Assembly (NCBI GenBank): GCA_934646835.1
Contig: CAKUES010000020.1
Span: forward strand, 1-33,224
Origin: an uncultured Coriobacteriales bacterium
GTDB taxonomy: Bacteria > Actinomycetota > Coriobacteriia > Coriobacteriales > QAMH01
Direction of reading: 5' to 3'
DNA length: 33,224 bases
The stretch's first letter is position 1. Every line of letters begins with the position of its first letter. Below, one piece after another: positions 31,102 to 33,224 of this stretch. The notes under the pieces are model-generated. The model was not told the origin of the DNA. It saw nothing but the letters and a program-made list of their open reading frames with translations, and made no database searches. A program made the translations under genes and the position numbers.

Positions 31102-32820
31102 GTGCGTACAGCGACAGTCGACGCGTCCCCCGCGTTTTCCCATAGGTTCCTCGATCCTCTGGACACGGCTCCCGTCGAGCCCGTGCTCAAGGGTCGTCGC
31201 GGCGTGTTCCGCCTCGAGGACGACGCCAAGCCGCTGGTGTCCTCTGGCGTGAAGCGCATCTACCGCGGCAAGTACGAGGCGTTCGATGGCATCACCCACG
31301 ATGCCATCGCAGTCGTCTTCATCAAAGACCAGGCGCGCCGCTTTGGCATGGAGACGGCGACGCTCGCGCGCAACACCCTGCTCGACGTCGGTCCGCGCGT
31401 CTTCGAGCTGCTCTCCGGCCGCATCACAGAGGACGACGCCCCCAACTCCCCGGTCATCATCGAGGAGGACGCCGGCATCTCCTTGGAAGACGTCATCTTC
31501 GGCGGTGCCGGCATCCCGGAGGCAGGTGGCAGCAACGCATCCATGCCGCTGCAGCAGAGCACTCACAACCTCTCTGCTTATTCTGCCGACATCCTGCTCA
31601 ACCTCGACGTCTTCTCCAAGAGCGGCATGGACCTCGGCGGCTTGCGTCCGCTCCATCCGCTCGGCACCCTCGAGCGCGCGAAGGAGAACGCCAAGATCAT
31701 GTTCGACGTGCTCTCCCAGGCGGCGAACATGCACGAGCAGGGCATCTACCACCGCGACCTGCGTGCGGCGAACATCTGCGTCAAGCGCTACGGGCCGGAC
31801 CCGGAGGACATCCGCGCGACGCTCATCGACTTCGAGATGTCGAGTGGCCTGGGCGACGGCGAGCCGGAGGCGCGCGCGAAAACCTACTACGACACGCTCT
31901 TCCGCGACCTGCCCCAATCCCTGGGCCTAGGCAAGGAGGATGCGCAAGGTGCCCCCGAGCACTTGAGCCGCGAGGCCATCTTGGGCGGCTTGGGACGTCC
32001 GACCTTGGCGGCCGACAACATCGGCGAGGGCGAGCGCCTTGCCCCGACGCCGCTCGAGGTCGACCTGGGTTACCTTGCCGCTTTGCGCTACGAGCTCTCC
32101 ACCGGCCGCAGCATCACGACTGCGACGGGACCGGAGCTCGGGGTGGGGGAGTGGCCCTTCTTCGCTTACGGCAAGGACGGCTGCATCATCGCGCACAAGA
32201 TCTGCCCGGAAGACGACATCATTCCCCTGGGCGAGGAGCTCGGGCTGGCGCGTATCACGGAGGGCCTCTTCCCCGAGCCGTCCGTGCGCAACTACCTGTC
32301 CGGAAACTTCAAGCACTTTGGGTTCCTCGATGCGCACGACCTGCAGATGTACCGCCAGTCCCAGGGTATCTACGGCAGCATTGGCCTCATCGCGCGCGAG
32401 TTGTTCCGTCGCTACAAGAACCATGTCAAGCGCGACCTCGAGATTCCGGATTACGAGAACTTCGACGATCAGCCGCAGGATTTGCAGGAGTCCAACTACG
32501 CGCAGGCGCGCGCCATCGTCGACAAGGTCGACAGGCTCGGCTATCGCATGGTGCCGTTGGAGATGTGCTCGCCGAGCGAGCGCGTTACGGAGATTCCCGA
32601 GCCTGCTGTCGAGTACCTTGCCTATATCGAGCATCGCCGCTGGATGGATGAGCGCATCCGCGCCGGGTGGACGCCCGGCCCGCGCAATGCGGAGGCGAGG
32701 ACCACGCCGTTTCTCGTCCCCTACGACGAGCTCGAGGAGAGCGTCAAGGACTACGATCGCCAGCCCGTGCGCGACATCATCCCGATCCTCGAGGACATCG
32801 GCTTGGCGCTTTGCAGATAG
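31102..32820 (+). CDS. Kinase-like protein with C-terminal RyR domain
   Basis: From the GTG at 31102 (AGGAGG at 31091-31096) the protein has 572 residues. A eukaryotic-type kinase fold is seen: K75 in AVVFIK, HRDLRAAN at 217-224 (catalytic Asp219, Asn224) and D243-F-E in place of the DFG metal-binding motif. The glycine-rich loop is not obvious, so activity needs proof. After the kinase comes a linker region, then a C-terminal domain (about 455-565) with LAYIEHRRWMDERIRAGWTPG, TTPFLVPYDELEESVKDYDRQPVRDIIPILEDIG, which matches the RyR domain pattern (E-H-x-x-W, G-W-x-x-G, L-x-P-Y-x-x-L). RyR domains occur in bacterial proteins suspected to sense nucleotide-type signals. It is coupled to the FHA gene and diverges from the TIR gene. 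The usual next-door PP2C phosphatase is absent. Confidence 0.85.
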   Translation: MRTATVDASPAFSHRFLDPLDTAPVEPVLKGRRGVFRLEDDAKPLVSSGVKRIYRGKYEAFDGITHDAIAVVFIKDQARRFGMETATLARNTLLDVGPRVFELLSGRITEDDAPNSPVIIEEDAGISLEDVIFGGAGIPEAGGSNASMPLQQSTHNLSAYSADILLNLDVFSKSGMDLGGLRPLHPLGTLERAKENAKIMFDVLSQAANMHEQGIYHRDLRAANICVKRYGPDPEDIRATLIDFEMSSGLGDGEPEARAKTYYDTLFRDLPQSLGLGKEDAQGAPEHLSREAILGGLGRPTLAADNIGEGERLAPTPLEVDLGYLAALRYELSTGRSITTATGPELGVGEWPFFAYGKDGCIIAHKICPEDDIIPLGEELGLARITEGLFPEPSVRNYLSGNFKHFGFLDAHDLQMYRQSQGIYGSIGLIARELFRRYKNHVKRDLEIPDYENFDDQPQDLQESNYAQARAIVDKVDRLGYRMVPLEMCSPSERVTEIPEPAVEYLAYIEHRRWMDERIRAGWTPGPRNAEARTTPFLVPYDELEESVKDYDRQPVRDIIPILEDIGLALCR

Positions 32821-32898
32821 CAACGCGTGCGCGTAACAATCCCGGTGCCCGCATGGGGTACCATATGTGCATGTGAAACCAACCCTAAGGAGCAGCCC

Positions 32899-33174
32899 AT
32901 GGCTTTGCAGACCGTTGTTACCGTTTTGGGTGCTGACCGTACCGGCATCATCGCCGGCGTGTGCACCGCCCTGGCCGCCAATGGCGCCAACATCTTCGAC
33001 ATTCGCCAGACCGTTATCGACGACATCTTCTCCATGACGATGATGGTGACGCTCGACGAGGAGGTTGCCGACTTCAACACGGTGCATGACGCGCTGGAGG
33101 AGTGCGCCAAGGAGCTGGGTGTGCAGATTCAGATGCAGCGCCTCGAGGTCTTCAAGTACATGTACGAAGTGTAG
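32899..33174 (+). CDS. ACT-domain protein (UPF0237 family)
   Basis: From the ATG at 32899 (AAGGAG at 32887-32892) the protein has 91 residues, a single ACT domain: VVTVLGADRTGIIAGVCTALAANGANIFDIRQTVIDDIFSMTMMV and the second half through VQIQMQRLEVFKYMYEV. This is the UPF0237-type stand-alone ACT protein found in many bacteria; ACT domains bind amino acids or other small ligands. The gene starts 78 bases after the kinase-RyR gene with its own strong ribosome site and is probably an independent housekeeping gene. An in-frame start at 32827 would add 24 unlike residues. Confidence 0.92.
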   Translation: MALQTVVTVLGADRTGIIAGVCTALAANGANIFDIRQTVIDDIFSMTMMVTLDEEVADFNTVHDALEECAKELGVQIQMQRLEVFKYMYEV

Positions 33175-33224
33175 TGTCGCCTACAGGGATATGCGTTGGG
33201 GCGCCCTGGGGGAGGTGGGGTGGG

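Noticed and set aside
29587..31917. 776-codon minus-strand frame opposite the FHA and kinase genes
   Set aside because: Crosses two coupled plus-strand genes; composition typical of a shadow.
1..33224. CRISPR array
   Set aside because: No regularly spaced short repeats with unique spacers and no cas genes were seen; the 200-bp-spaced pair has only two units.
33184..33224. Second copy of the dnaX 3' hairpin at the window end
   Set aside because: The G-rich end resembles one arm at 12066-12080 only loosely, and the sequence stops before a second arm could be seen.

Overview
The window looks like a chromosomal piece of a high-GC, gut-associated actinobacterium, most likely class Coriobacteriia (Olsenella, Collinsella, Atopobium relatives). 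This rests on the GC-rich codon use, the gene content (ftsE-ftsX, eno-divIC, dnaX-ybaB-recR, a citrate synthase and isocitrate dehydrogenase pair, a hydroxysteroid-dehydrogenase-like SDR) and many secreted Ig-like or repeat proteins. The genus is an inference.

Layout. 1-2485: an IS1634-like insertion sequence (260-2225) inside the start of a uvrA-type gene, flanked by an unusually long (259 bp) direct repeat, so that an intact uvrA2-like gene (2358-4874) is regenerated on the right and a 49-codon stub remains on the left. 4939-6695: a small membrane protein, a lipoprotein, the SRP RNA gene and a DedA protein. 7094-9384: a MATE exporter with a long structured leader, then an SDR that resembles 12alpha-hydroxysteroid dehydrogenases. 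9701-13542: dnaX, ybaB and recR, with a repeat-filled 590 bp gap after dnaX. 13664-15732: a small accessory island (a DUF559/Vsr-like nuclease-fold protein and a DUF1648 membrane protein) bracketed by two ~140 bp elements with long terminal inverted repeats. 15994-18552: citrate synthase and isocitrate dehydrogenase, the oxidative branch from citrate to 2-oxoglutarate (aconitase is not here). 18647-19471: a secreted Ig-like protein. 19707-24037: ftsE-ftsX, enolase and a DivIC/FtsB-type protein; FtsE and DivIC both carry long, charged, probably disordered N-terminal extensions. 24051-24368: tRNA-Leu(UAA) with its 3' end duplicated downstream. 24608-25624: two tandem paralogous small proteins of unknown function. 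25852-28038: a large secreted multi-domain repeat protein. 28442-32820: a divergent three-gene signalling locus. 32899-33174: an ACT-domain regulator.

The most interesting part is 28442-32820. A membrane-anchored TIR protein (cytoplasmic TIR with the catalytic-type Glu, one membrane span, coiled coil, external MucBP-like domain, Ser/Thr/Pro tail) is divergently transcribed from an FHA-domain protein gene that is tightly coupled to a gene for a kinase-like protein with a C-terminal RyR domain. Phosphothreonine writer, phosphothreonine reader, a RyR domain and a TIR effector or sensor in one locus suggest an undescribed surface-sensing or defence-type signalling module. This is inference; no experiment or search was available.

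The intergenic regions are rich in dispersed palindromic repeats (at least three families, one with a compensatory base-pair change between copies).
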